Source: an uncultured Pelagibacteraceae bacterium (GTDB lineage: Bacteria; Pseudomonadota; Alphaproteobacteria; Pelagibacterales; Pelagibacteraceae). From it: DNA of 64,000 nucleotides. Where the stretch lies: contig CACLVZ010000002.1 in NCBI GenBank assembly GCA_902610515.1, forward strand, positions 102,142 to 166,141. Direction: 5' to 3'. Below, one piece after another: positions 39,868-48,195 of the stretch; position 1 is the stretch's first letter; each line of letters opens with the position of its first letter. Below the pieces are notes generated by a model. It ran no database searches. It was given only the letters and a program-made list of their open reading frames with translations, and was not told the origin of the DNA. Position numbers and translations under genes: made by a program.

Positions 39868-40109
39868 ATCCCTGTTATTTTTATCTTAATTTTTAGTAAA
39901 TTTATATATTTTTGATTACAAGCTAAGCAATAGCCTAGCGTGCATTCTATGCGAATGAGATCTAATTGTTGAAATGATTCTCTTATCAATAATCATAAGA
40001 ACTTTTTAGAAAATAATTGTGTCTATTTCAAGATGAAATTAGCGGGACAATAATAATAGTTAAGACTAAAGTTAATGTCCCGATAATCAGTGATTTTTGG
40101 AAATTTAGA
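39868..40109. other. 242-bp intergenic region between tRNA-His and cspA
   Basis: This is the longest gene-free stretch in the window. I see no ORF with coding character. It must hold the promoter of the tRNA-His-hisS-hisZ-hisG unit and the cspA terminator (both minus strand). It contains one long hairpin (listed separately) and smaller inverted repeats such as GCTA/TAGC near 39921-39936. Confidence 0.5.
40043..40082. repeat. Inverted repeat between cspA and tRNA-His
   Basis: CGGGACA at 40043-40049 pairs with TGTCCCG at 40076-40082; after one A-A mismatch three more pairs extend the stem (TAA/TTA). The 20-26-base loop is AT-rich. It begins 27 bases after the cspA stop on the minus strand. There is no T-run, so it is a poor intrinsic terminator; it might be an mRNA 3' stabiliser or part of a small RNA. 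Confidence 0.5.
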
Positions 40110-40322
40110 TTAAGATGTTTTCTGCAGTTTTACTGCTGAAGGACCTTTTTCTGTGCTCTCCACTTCAAACGTTAACTCATCACCCTCGTTTAAATACTTT
40201 AAACCAGCTTCCCTAACAGCAGAAGAATGGACGAACACGTCTTTTTCTTTGTCTTCTCTTTCAATGAAACCATACCCTTTAGTGCCATTGAACCACTTTA
40301 CTTTACCTTTTAGTGTACTCAT
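40110..40322 (-). CDS. cspA: Cold shock domain protein (CspA family)
   Basis: This is a 70-residue single-domain RNA chaperone. RNP1 is [10 protein letters not shown] (residues 16-25) and RNP2 is VFVHSSAV near 29-36; the start [16 protein letters not shown] is diagnostic. A ribosome binding site (AAGGAAAA) lies about ten bases before the ATG. The 134-bp upstream gap holds a perfect palindrome (40355-40374), possibly an mRNA leader structure of the type that controls csp genes. Confidence 0.96.
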   Translation of the reverse strand: MSTLKGKVKWFNGTKGYGFIEREDKEKDVFVHSSAVREAGLKYLNEGDELTFEVESTEKGPSAVKLQKTS

Positions 40323-40354
40323 ATTTGTAGTTTTTCCTTTTTTTTATTAACTTT

Positions 40355-40374
40355 GATTAGCTTTAAAGCTAATC
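40355..40374. repeat. Perfect 20-bp palindrome in the cspA leader
   Basis: GATTAGCTTT followed by AAAGCTAATC, a perfect 10-bp inverted repeat without a loop, 33 bases upstream of the cspA start. It could be an operator for a dimeric regulator or fold into a short hairpin in the cspA 5' leader. It could also be the end of accA transcription, but the T-run on the minus strand is missing. Confidence 0.5.
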
Positions 40375-40456
40375 CTGAACACCTTAAACAGATTTGCTTC
40401 ATGAAAGTCAATAGTAGAATTATAAAATTTGACGCAATTGTTTTTTTGCAACAATA

Positions 40457-41563
40457 CTAGGATAAAAGAGCGATTAAGCTAGCAATAGCAACAAGTCCTA
40501 AACCACCGTATAGGTATTTATTTTTATCAATGTGTATCTTAAAATTTTCAAACTTTGAGTCTTGATAACTTAATCCACCCTCGCTTAGATTAGTTGATTT
40601 GCTAAAACCTTTGTCTCTTCCTATTTGAAGAAATTTAGCTTTCCTGTGTTCAAAAATTTCATGTTTACCAAAACTTTCAAAAACTTTTAGATTTTTAATT
40701 ATTGATTGCTTAATATCAGCAGCTATACTCTCGGGATCTCTGTGGGCTCCACCTAAAGGTTCAGGAATTACCTCATCAATAATTTTTAGTTTTAAAAGAT
40801 CATGAGCTGTAAGCTTCATAGCTTCTGCTGCTTGTAAAGATTTGCTTGGATCTCGCCAAAGTATTGATGCACATCCCTCAGGAGATATTACTGAGTAAAT
40901 TGAGTTTTCTAACATAATTACTTTATTAGATGATGCTAAAGCAATCGCACCACCTGACCCTCCCTCTCCAATTATTATTGAAATATTTGGAACCATTAAC
41001 GACATGCAGCATTCAATTGAATTTGCTATCGCAGACGCTTGTCCTCTTTGTTCGGCACCTAAACCTGGAAAAGCTCCTGGAGTATCTATAAAACTTACTA
41101 CTGGTATCTGAAATCTATCAGCAAGCTTCATTAATCTGATACATTTTCTATATCCCTCTGGACGCATCATTCCAAAATTTCTTTCTATTCTGCTGTTTAA
41201 ATCATCTCCTTTTTCTTGACCAATTACTAAAACAGATTTGTTGTCTATCAATCCAAAACCTGCGATTACTGATTTATCATCTCCAAAATGCCGATCTCCT
41301 GAAAGAAGAGTAAATTGTGAAAAAATTTTGTTTATATAAAAATTAGCTTTTGGTCTATCTTCATGTCTGGCTACTTGTGTTCTTTGCCAATTATTTAAAT
41401 TTGAGTAAACTTCATCTAGTTTTTGATTTAATTCAAATTGAGTATCTTTAATTTTTTTTGTATCAACTTCAGAAATTCCCTCTGAACCAAATGGGCTTTT
41501 TAATCCATCAACTTCTTGCTCTAATTCTTTAATTTCTTTTTCAAAATCCAAATAGTTTTTCAT
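40457..41563 (-). CDS. accA: Acetyl-CoA carboxylase carboxyltransferase subunit alpha, with a C-terminal membrane-helix extension
   Basis: This is the alpha half of the carboxyltransferase making malonyl-CoA. The core matches AccA: YLDFEKEIKELEQEV at the start, KSVLVIGQEKG, VVSFIDTPGAFPGLGAEQRGQA near 160-181, GEGGSGGAIALA, and PEGCASILWRD. Normal AccA ends around residue 318; here about 45 extra residues follow, finishing in a strong hydrophobic helix YLYGGLGLVAIASLIALLS at the very C-terminus. That tail suggests membrane anchoring and is unusual for a cytosolic subunit. Confidence 0.95.
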   Translation of the reverse strand: MKNYLDFEKEIKELEQEVDGLKSPFGSEGISEVDTKKIKDTQFELNQKLDEVYSNLNNWQRTQVARHEDRPKANFYINKIFSQFTLLSGDRHFGDDKSVIAGFGLIDNKSVLVIGQEKGDDLNSRIERNFGMMRPEGYRKCIRLMKLADRFQIPVVSFIDTPGAFPGLGAEQRGQASAIANSIECCMSLMVPNISIIIGEGGSGGAIALASSNKVIMLENSIYSVISPEGCASILWRDPSKSLQAAEAMKLTAHDLLKLKIIDEVIPEPLGGAHRDPESIAADIKQSIIKNLKVFESFGKHEIFEHRKAKFLQIGRDKGFSKSTNLSEGGLSYQDSKFENFKIHIDKNKYLYGGLGLVAIASLIALLS

Positions 41564-41625
41564 AATATTGGTACAATTTTAATAGTATTATTATATTATA
41601 AAATAATGTAAATGTCGGCTAATAT

Positions 41626-43770
41626 ATGAATACTGTAGATAAAAACGGCTTAAAAATTAGTCTCACTTTGTACAAATTTATTAATGACGAAGTGTTGCCA
41701 GGAACAAAAATCAAACATGAAGAGTTTTGGCAAAATTTTTCTGATGTAGTACATGAACTTTCTCCTATAAATAAAAGTCTTGTTGAGAAGAGAGAACAAA
41801 TACAAAAAAAAATAGATGAGTGGCATAAATTAAATAAAGGGAAAGAATTTGACAAATCAGGTTATATAGAATTTTTAAAATCAATAGATTACTTAATCAA
41901 AGAAGAAAATGATTTTAAAATCGAGACTTCTAACGTTGACAAAGAGATAACTTCGGTTGCCGGTCCACAATTAGTTGTACCGGTTGATAATGCTCGATAT
42001 GCTTTAAACGCAGCAAATGCGAGGTGGGTAAGCCTTTATGATTCATTATATGGTACTGATATTATTCCTGGTGAAAAAACTTATGAGTATAATATTGTTA
42101 GAGCTAATAAAGTAAGAGAATATGTAAAAGATTTTTTTAATCAAAATTTTCCTTTGATAAAATCAGACTGGCAAAAAATTACAAAAATTATTGTTGAAGG
42201 TGATAAATTAGTTTTTTTTAGTGGATCAGAAAAAAGTCTCCTTAAAGATAATAGTCAATTTGTAGGTTATAATGGCGATAAAAAAAAACCTAATTCAATA
42301 TTAATCAAAAATAATAACCTTCATATAGATATCATTATAGATCCAGAGACTGAGGTGGGTAAAGACGATAAAGCACATATTTCAGACGTAATCACCGAGT
42401 CTGCAATATCAACGATAATTGATAATGAAGACTCTGTTGCTGCAGTAGATGCGAAAGATAAAGTGAAATGTTATCGTAACTGGTTAGGTTTAATGAAAGG
42501 TAATCTTACTGCTGATATTGAAAAAAATGGAAAAAAATTTACTAGAAAATTAAATCCAGACAGAAGTTATATCTCAAAAGAGGGGAAAAAAATTTTCTTA
42601 CACGGAAGAGCTCTTCTCTTAAATAGAAATGTAGGACATCTAATGAAAAATCCTTCGATTATCCTAAAAGATGGGTCAGAAATACCTGAGGGAATTTTAG
42701 ATGCATTTATATCGAGTCTATGTGCATTACATGATTTTAAAAATAAGAAAAATTCAAGAACTGGTTCAATTTATATTGTAAAACCTAAAATGCATGGTCC
42801 TGAAGAGGTAGCTTTTACTAATAAATTATTTGAAAAAGTTGAAAAAACATTGGGTATGGAAAAATATTCTATAAAAGTAGGCATTATGGATGAAGAACGA
42901 AGGACTACTGTAAATTTAAAAGAATGTATAAGGCAAGTAAAAAATAGAATTGTTTTTATTAATACAGGTTTCTTAGATCGAACAGGAGACGAAATGCATA
43001 CCTCTTTTGAAGCTGGCCCAATGATTTTCAAAGGAGAAATGAAAAAATCAAAATGGTTGAATGCATATGAAAATTGGAACGTTGATGTAGGTTTAAAATG
43101 TGGATTTTCAGGTAAGGCACAAATCGGCAAAGGAATGTGGGCTATGCCTGATCAAATGGCGAATATGATGGATCAAAAAATAACTCACCCAAAATCAGGA
43201 GCTAATTGTGCTTGGGTTCCCTCACCTACTGCAGCAGCATTACACTCACTACACTATCACAAAATAAATGTATTTTTAGAACAAAGCAAAATTAAAAAAA
43301 GAGACCAAGCTAAAGTTGAAGATATTTTAGAGATTCCTAAAGCAGACAGACCTAATTGGTCAATACAGGACATCAACCGAGAACTAGAAAATAATGCTCA
43401 GGGGATTTTAGGTTACGTAGTAAGATGGGTGGATCAAGGTGTAGGTTGCTCAAAAGTTCCGGATATTAATAATATAGGTTTAATGGAAGATAGAGCTACT
43501 CTAAGAATTTCCTCACAACATATAGCAAACTGGCTTCATCACGGGATTTGCAACAAAGATCAAGTCATGAGTGTGATGAAAAAAATGGCTAAAATTGTAG
43601 ATAACCAAAATAAGAATGATCCTGAATACAAAAAAATGTCTGAAGACTTTGAAAATTCCATAGCTTTTTCAGCTGCTTGTGATCTAGTTTTTAAGGGTGC
43701 GGTTCAACCCTCGGGATATACTGAGCCTTTATTACATAAAAAAAGGCTTGAAAAAAAAGCACTTGTTTAA
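41626..43770 (+). CDS. glcB: Malate synthase G
   Basis: It condenses glyoxylate and acetyl-CoA to malate. The 714-residue length matches isoform G. Signatures are AGPQLVVPVDNARYALNAANARWVSLYD, GIMDEERRTTVNLKECI (catalytic Arg near 430), TGFLDRTGDEMHTSFEAGPM and WVPSPTAAALHSLHYH. In Pelagibacter ubique this gene has been linked to a glycine riboswitch, but here only 62 bp separate it from the divergent accA. Its 3' end overlaps recR by four bases. Confidence 0.97.
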   Translation: MNTVDKNGLKISLTLYKFINDEVLPGTKIKHEEFWQNFSDVVHELSPINKSLVEKREQIQKKIDEWHKLNKGKEFDKSGYIEFLKSIDYLIKEENDFKIETSNVDKEITSVAGPQLVVPVDNARYALNAANARWVSLYDSLYGTDIIPGEKTYEYNIVRANKVREYVKDFFNQNFPLIKSDWQKITKIIVEGDKLVFFSGSEKSLLKDNSQFVGYNGDKKKPNSILIKNNNLHIDIIIDPETEVGKDDKAHISDVITESAISTIIDNEDSVAAVDAKDKVKCYRNWLGLMKGNLTADIEKNGKKFTRKLNPDRSYISKEGKKIFLHGRALLLNRNVGHLMKNPSIILKDGSEIPEGILDAFISSLCALHDFKNKKNSRTGSIYIVKPKMHGPEEVAFTNKLFEKVEKTLGMEKYSIKVGIMDEERRTTVNLKECIRQVKNRIVFINTGFLDRTGDEMHTSFEAGPMIFKGEMKKSKWLNAYENWNVDVGLKCGFSGKAQIGKGMWAMPDQMANMMDQKITHPKSGANCAWVPSPTAAALHSLHYHKINVFLEQSKIKKRDQAKVEDILEIPKADRPNWSIQDINRELENNAQGILGYVVRWVDQGVGCSKVPDINNIGLMEDRATLRISSQHIANWLHHGICNKDQVMSVMKKMAKIVDNQNKNDPEYKKMSEDFENSIAFSAACDLVFKGAVQPSGYTEPLLHKKRLEKKALV

Positions 43771-44372
43771 TTGTCCGTTACCGGAACTCTGTTTTTAAAA
43801 GCTGATAGTAGAGTACCATCATCAAGCTGTTCTATTTCTCCTCCAACAGGAAGCCCTTGCGCTAATTTAGTTATTTTAATTTTATCATTTTTGATTGTGT
43901 CCTCTATATAATGCGCAGTAGTTTGACCTTCAACTGTAGCACTAGTGGCAATAATTACTTCTTTAAGATTATTTTTTTTTATTCTTTTAAGTAATGACTC
44001 GATTAGTAAATTTTTTTGCTCATAATTTTCGTTTGAATTTAAAGTACCACCTAGAATGTGATAATGACCTTTATAAATTTGTGCCGAGTCTATTACCCAC
44101 ATATCAGCCAAATTTTCTACAACACAAATTTTATCATATGAGTTATCTTTTGAACACAAACAATCTACATCAATAATTTTTAAATTTCCACACTCGGTGC
44201 AACGGACTACTTTTTTGTAAACCTGGGCTAAAGATTTTGCCAAAGGCTTTACCATATTTTCTTTGTTATTAATTAATTTTAAAATTATTCTTTTAGCTGA
44301 TTTAGGTCCTAAACCAGGTAGCTTAGAAAATTGTTTAATAAGTTCGTTTATTTCGGGGATATTATTATCCAT
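43767..44372 (-). CDS. recR: Recombination protein RecR
   Basis: RecR works with RecF/RecO in gap repair and RecA loading. The 201-residue protein has the N-terminal helix-hairpin-helix (FSKLPGLGPKSAKRIILKL), a four-cysteine zinc finger (CTECGN...DCLC, near 56-73), and a Toprim domain with VVENLADMWVID and EVIIATSATVEGQTTAHYIED. It is in the conserved dnaX-ybaB-recR order, starting at the base where ybaB ends. Confidence 0.95.
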   Translation of the reverse strand: MDNNIPEINELIKQFSKLPGLGPKSAKRIILKLINNKENMVKPLAKSLAQVYKKVVRCTECGNLKIIDVDCLCSKDNSYDKICVVENLADMWVIDSAQIYKGHYHILGGTLNSNENYEQKNLLIESLLKRIKKNNLKEVIIATSATVEGQTTAHYIEDTIKNDKIKITKLAQGLPVGGEIEQLDDGTLLSAFKNRVPVTDN

Positions 44373-44692
44373 TAAAAAGGTATTTTAAAATCTGGGGGAA
44401 GATTTAGTCCACCGGTTACCTTAGATAATTCCTCTGCAGATCTTTTTTTAAGATTTTCTTTAGCATTGTTATAGGCGGCAATAATTAAATCATTAATAAT
44501 ATCTTGGCTTTCTTTTTTTGCACTTTCCGAAATTAATATTGACTTAAGCTCATAATCACCGGTTAAAGTTACTGTTACTAAATTTCCGCCAGACATGCCT
44601 TGAACTTCTATACTTTTGATTTTATCTTGTGCCTCTCTCATTTTTTCTTGCATTGCTTTTGCTTTAGATAACATATCTGAAAAGTTGGTCAT
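44372..44692 (-). CDS. ybaB: YbaB/EbfC nucleoid-associated protein
   Basis: This is a small DNA-binding protein of the YbaB family. The 106 residues start with a helix rich in Met/Lys/Gln (SDMLSKAKAMQEKMREAQDKI), followed by the family core GMSGGNLVTVTLTGDYELKSI and an end GGLNLPPDFKIPF. It lies between dnaX and recR as in most bacteria. Confidence 0.94.
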   Translation of the reverse strand: MTNFSDMLSKAKAMQEKMREAQDKIKSIEVQGMSGGNLVTVTLTGDYELKSILISESAKKESQDIINDLIIAAYNNAKENLKKRSAEELSKVTGGLNLPPDFKIPF

Positions 44693-46369
44693 TTAATCTG
44701 TCTCTTTTTCAATATCTATTAGTTTTGCGTCTGGAAATGCACTTTCAAGATTTTTTGAAGTTTTACTATTTTTAAAATCTTTAATTAAATCATTTTTATT
44801 TTCTAAATTTTTTTCATAAATACTTTTAGCTTCAGTATTTTTACTTAAAGATATAATCCATCTTTCGCCGGTCCATTGTAGTAGTTTTTCAGTTAAGTTT
44901 TTAATGAAGTTTTTGTTAAGTTGCTCGTTAAAACTTATATCTATTGATCCTTTATTAAAACTGACTAATTTAACGTTACGTTCTAAATCATATTTTAACT
45001 CAATTTCTTTTTCATCACTCGCGATCTTAATTAAATCCTGAAAGCTTTTGATTTCGAAAATAGGTAAATTTTTTTCAGAAGTAAAACTTTTTACAGGGTT
45101 AGTTTTTAATTGATCTGTACTTTTTAACTGATTTTTTACTTTATCAGGCATGCTATCGCCATAAGACTTTTCTTTTTCTTTTATTTTTTTTCCGATTAAG
45201 TTTTCTTGATCTGGGTTAGGATAATGAGTTTTGTTATCTAATTTTTCTGTTTGATCTAAATTTTTTAAATGGACTAGCTGCATTATATACATCTCTAAAG
45301 TTAAATTTTCATTACCTACTAATCTTAAATCATCAATTGTTTTAATAGTTAGTTGCCAAAATAAACCTATGTCTTGCATATCTATATTCTTAGAATAGTC
45401 ATCAACCATCTTTATTTCCGTATCGGAAATCGACATATCTTTTTCTATAGGACCAAGATTTATTCTTCTGCTGAATATGTATAATATTTCTAAAATGTCG
45501 TTAAGAAAATTTTTCGCATCCAAACCGTCATTGATAAGCTCTTTCATATATTTTAAAGACTCTTTTTCATTGCCATTAAGAATTTCTTTAAATAAGAAAA
45601 TAATTTTTGCTTTATCCGCTAAACCAAGCATTTCACGAACGTCTTGTTCCTCTATTTGATTGTTATTTTGATTTGGTCTTGAAATTAAAGCCCGATCTAA
45701 TAAAGAAATAGAGTCTCTTACTGATCCTTCAGAGGATTTAGCGATTAGTTTTAGAGCATCATCCGAAATACTTCCTTTCTCTAGTTTAGAAATTTTTTTT
45801 AAATGATTAAAGAGTAATTCTACGTTTACTCTTTTAAGATCGAATCTTTGACAACGAGATAAAATTGTAACAGGTATTTTTCTAACTTCCGTTGTTGCTA
45901 ATATAAATTTTAGACTTGGAGGTGGTTCTTCTAATGTTTTTAAAAGTCCATTAAATGCCTGTTTTGAAAGCATATGAACCTCATCTATTATAAAAATTTT
46001 ATATTTTGCACTAGTAGGGCTGTACTTTGAATTTTCAATTAATTCCCTAACGTCGTCAATACCAGTTTTTGATGCCGCATCCATTTCTAAAACATCCATA
46101 TGATTAGACCCTACAATTTCTTTACAATGACAGTTTTCACTCTCGTTACATTTTTCACCTGAAGAAAAATTTTTGGTGCAATTCAAAGCTTTAGCAATTA
46201 ATCTTGCTGTTGTTGTTTTTCCTACTCCTCTAATTCCAGTTAAAAGGTATGCGTTTGGAGTTTTACCAAGCTTAATTGCATTAGTAATAGTTTGAGCCAT
46301 TACCTCTTGTCCTATTAGATCCCTGAATTCTTGAGGTCTGTATTTTAAAGCTAAAATTTTGTTTTTCAT
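44693..46369 (-). CDS. dnaX: DNA polymerase III subunit gamma/tau
   Basis: This is the clamp-loader ATPase. KYRPQEFRDLIGQEV is at the start, Walker A GIRGVGKTTTARL is near residues 44-56, the four-cysteine zinc module runs CTKN to CHC near 64-82, Walker B is IFIIDEVHML, and the sensor is LSRCQRFDL. The 558 residues include a low-complexity linker and C-terminal tau-like region. I could not identify a programmed frameshift site with confidence. It sits 9 bp downstream of the SRP RNA gene. Confidence 0.95.
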   Translation of the reverse strand: MKNKILALKYRPQEFRDLIGQEVMAQTITNAIKLGKTPNAYLLTGIRGVGKTTTARLIAKALNCTKNFSSGEKCNESENCHCKEIVGSNHMDVLEMDAASKTGIDDVRELIENSKYSPTSAKYKIFIIDEVHMLSKQAFNGLLKTLEEPPPSLKFILATTEVRKIPVTILSRCQRFDLKRVNVELLFNHLKKISKLEKGSISDDALKLIAKSSEGSVRDSISLLDRALISRPNQNNNQIEEQDVREMLGLADKAKIIFLFKEILNGNEKESLKYMKELINDGLDAKNFLNDILEILYIFSRRINLGPIEKDMSISDTEIKMVDDYSKNIDMQDIGLFWQLTIKTIDDLRLVGNENLTLEMYIMQLVHLKNLDQTEKLDNKTHYPNPDQENLIGKKIKEKEKSYGDSMPDKVKNQLKSTDQLKTNPVKSFTSEKNLPIFEIKSFQDLIKIASDEKEIELKYDLERNVKLVSFNKGSIDISFNEQLNKNFIKNLTEKLLQWTGERWIISLSKNTEAKSIYEKNLENKNDLIKDFKNSKTSKNLESAFPDAKLIDIEKETD

Positions 46370-46377
46370 TTTTTAAA

Positions 46378-46467
46378 GAGGCAGGCAACAACCTGAATAA
46401 TTTTCACTACGGCTGCTTCTTTTCAGACCTGACCGGGTTTATGAAACATCCACCTGATGCCAACCTC
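46378..46467 (-). ncRNA. ffs: Signal recognition particle RNA (4.5S, small bacterial type)
   Basis: On the minus strand this stretch contains the hallmark SRP helix 8: GGTCAGGTCTG, a GAAA-type tetraloop region, then AAGCAGCC, flanked by complementary ends (GAGG at 46467 and CCTC near 46378). The total is about 90 nt. It is placed just upstream of dnaX, a conserved alphaproteobacterial arrangement. The exact ends are estimated from the pairing. Confidence 0.92.
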
Positions 46468-46529
46468 AATATAAGTATATCAAGATCGATTTGAATACTA
46501 CAAGAGTAGAATCTAATTTTGTGGACTAT

Positions 46530-47372
46530 TTATTTATTCCTAAATGGAGAAGCCTCGTAAACTCCCAAAATATCTAAAGTTTCTGTATGAAAACCTAGTT
46601 CTTCAAGAGCCTTTTTTACTCCAGGGTGTTCCAAATGACCTTCTAGATCAAGATAAAAGTTTGCTTGTTCAAAAGTATTCTTAACAGAAAAACTTTCTAA
46701 TTTAGTTAAATTAACTTGATTAGTCGCAAAACCACCAAGACATTTGTAAAGCGCTGAAGGTTCGCTTTTTACTCTAAATATACAACTCGTAATAAATTTT
46801 TTTTCTTTCTTGAATTCGGGTTGTTCAATATTTTTACCCATTATTAAAAAACGAGTGACATTACCTTTTTCATCTTCAATATTTTCCTCTAAAATTTTTA
46901 AATTATATATTTCGGCAGAGAGTTTGGATGCTATTGCGGCTATCGTTTTATCTTTCCCTTCTGCTAAATCTTTGGCAGATCCAGCAGTATCTGCTGAGAT
47001 TATTGGCTTAAATTTTTTTTTAGTTATTAAATTTTGACATTGTCCAATCGCCTGTGCATGGCTTCTAACAAATTTTATATCACTTATACTTGCATCTGGT
47101 TTACATAATAAGTTATGTTCAACTGCTTGAAAATGTTCTCCATGAATTTGTAATTTATATTTTGGAAGTAGGTAGTGAATGTCGGCAACTCTTCCGGCTA
47201 GAGAGTTTTCAATTGGTATCACAATTTTGTAACTAGCATCGTTATAAGCTTGCTTAAAAGTTTCTTCAAAAGTAGTGCAAGTTTTTATTTCGGAGTCCTT
47301 ATAAAGATTTTCTACAGCAATGTGTGAGTAAGCCCCAAGCTCACCCTGTATAGCAATTTTATTTTTACTCAT
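46530..47372 (-). CDS. pheA: Prephenate dehydratase
   Basis: It converts prephenate to phenylpyruvate for phenylalanine. The 280-residue protein has IAIQGELGAYSHIAVENL, VIPIENSLAGRVADIHYLL, RSHAQAIGQCQNLI, DTAGSAKDLAEG and the catalytic NVTRFLIMGKN, then a C-terminal ACT domain with SALYKCLGGFATNQVNLTKLESF for Phe feedback. It is monofunctional, with no chorismate mutase domain. It overlaps kdsB by eight bases. Confidence 0.95.
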   Translation of the reverse strand: MSKNKIAIQGELGAYSHIAVENLYKDSEIKTCTTFEETFKQAYNDASYKIVIPIENSLAGRVADIHYLLPKYKLQIHGEHFQAVEHNLLCKPDASISDIKFVRSHAQAIGQCQNLITKKKFKPIISADTAGSAKDLAEGKDKTIAAIASKLSAEIYNLKILEENIEDEKGNVTRFLIMGKNIEQPEFKKEKKFITSCIFRVKSEPSALYKCLGGFATNQVNLTKLESFSVKNTFEQANFYLDLEGHLEHPGVKKALEELGFHTETLDILGVYEASPFRNK

Positions 47373-48102
47373 TTATTTTCATTATCTTTTGAATTTCTTC
47401 TAAATCTTGCTCAGTGTCTACACTTAAAGGTGATGAGTCCACATAACCAACATGTATAGACATTCCATTTTCCATAGCTCTTAGTTGTTCTAATTTTCTT
47501 TCAAGTTCAAGTTTTGATCTTTTAAGACCTACATAACGTGATAAAGCTTTATTAGTAAAGGCATAAATACCAATATGATGGTAAGCTTGAAGTTCTTGTA
47601 TATTCTTGAGTCTTACAAAATCTAAGGCTTTAACGTACATACTCGTTTTTAACTTCTCTTTTACTAAGACCTTAACAACATTTTCGTTTTCTAGTTCCTC
47701 ATTTGAACTTAATTTACTTGCTAAAGTTCCTATTTCACAATGGCCTTTATTCATATAATTGACTAAATTATTTATAGTTTCTGGTGAAATATTTGGCATG
47801 TCACCTTGTAAATTGACAATTATATTAGGATTAGCATTTAAATTTTTTTTAAAGACCTCAAACACCCTATCGGTTCCTGTCTGGTGATTTTCTGCTGTTA
47901 AAATTGCATTTCCCCCAATTTTTTTTACAGTATCAATTATTTTTTTATCTGGAGTTGCCACATAAACTTCTCCAGCATCTGCTTTCATAGCTGCCTCATA
48001 AACATGAAGAATCATCTCTTTGTTATTTATAAGTTTAAGGGGTTTATTGGGCAATCGTATAGCATCCAATCTTGAGGGTATTATTATTGCAGTTTTATTC
48101 AT
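47365..48102 (-). CDS. kdsB: 3-deoxy-manno-octulosonate cytidylyltransferase
   Basis: It activates Kdo as CMP-Kdo for lipopolysaccharide. The family start IIPSRLDAIRLPNKPL is near residues 7-22; TGTDRVFEV, VNLQGDMPNISPE and YHHIGIYAFTNKAL follow. 245 residues, normal. The product feeds the WaaA enzyme encoded at 23091-24368. A small GC-containing hairpin lies just before its start. Confidence 0.95.
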   Translation of the reverse strand: MNKTAIIIPSRLDAIRLPNKPLKLINNKEMILHVYEAAMKADAGEVYVATPDKKIIDTVKKIGGNAILTAENHQTGTDRVFEVFKKNLNANPNIIVNLQGDMPNISPETINNLVNYMNKGHCEIGTLASKLSSNEELENENVVKVLVKEKLKTSMYVKALDFVRLKNIQELQAYHHIGIYAFTNKALSRYVGLKRSKLELERKLEQLRAMENGMSIHVGYVDSSPLSVDTEQDLEEIQKIMKINE

Positions 48103-48107
48103 AATTA

Positions 48108-48124
48108 TGCGTCCTAGAGACGCA
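48108..48124. repeat. Hairpin upstream of kdsB
   Basis: TGCGTC and GACGCA form a perfect 6-bp stem around a five-base loop (CTAGA), six bases upstream of the kdsB ATG (minus strand), in the 93-bp divergent gap shared with the cytochrome c gene. It could occlude or set the kdsB ribosome entry; there is no T-run on either relevant side to make it a terminator. Confidence 0.4.
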
Positions 48125-48195
48125 AAAAAATTTGGTAATTTTAAGTTTTTTTTTTAAAACTCGTGTTATATGTCTGATAACTACTTACCAAAATT

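Noticed and set aside
42771..43130. 119-residue minus-strand frame inside glcB
   Set aside because: Antisense to conserved catalytic regions of malate synthase; no independent evidence of coding.
48143..48160. T-rich stretch AGTTTT...AAAACT between kdsB and the cytochrome c gene as a terminator
   Set aside because: The stem is only A/T pairs and it lies between divergent starts, where a terminator is not expected.
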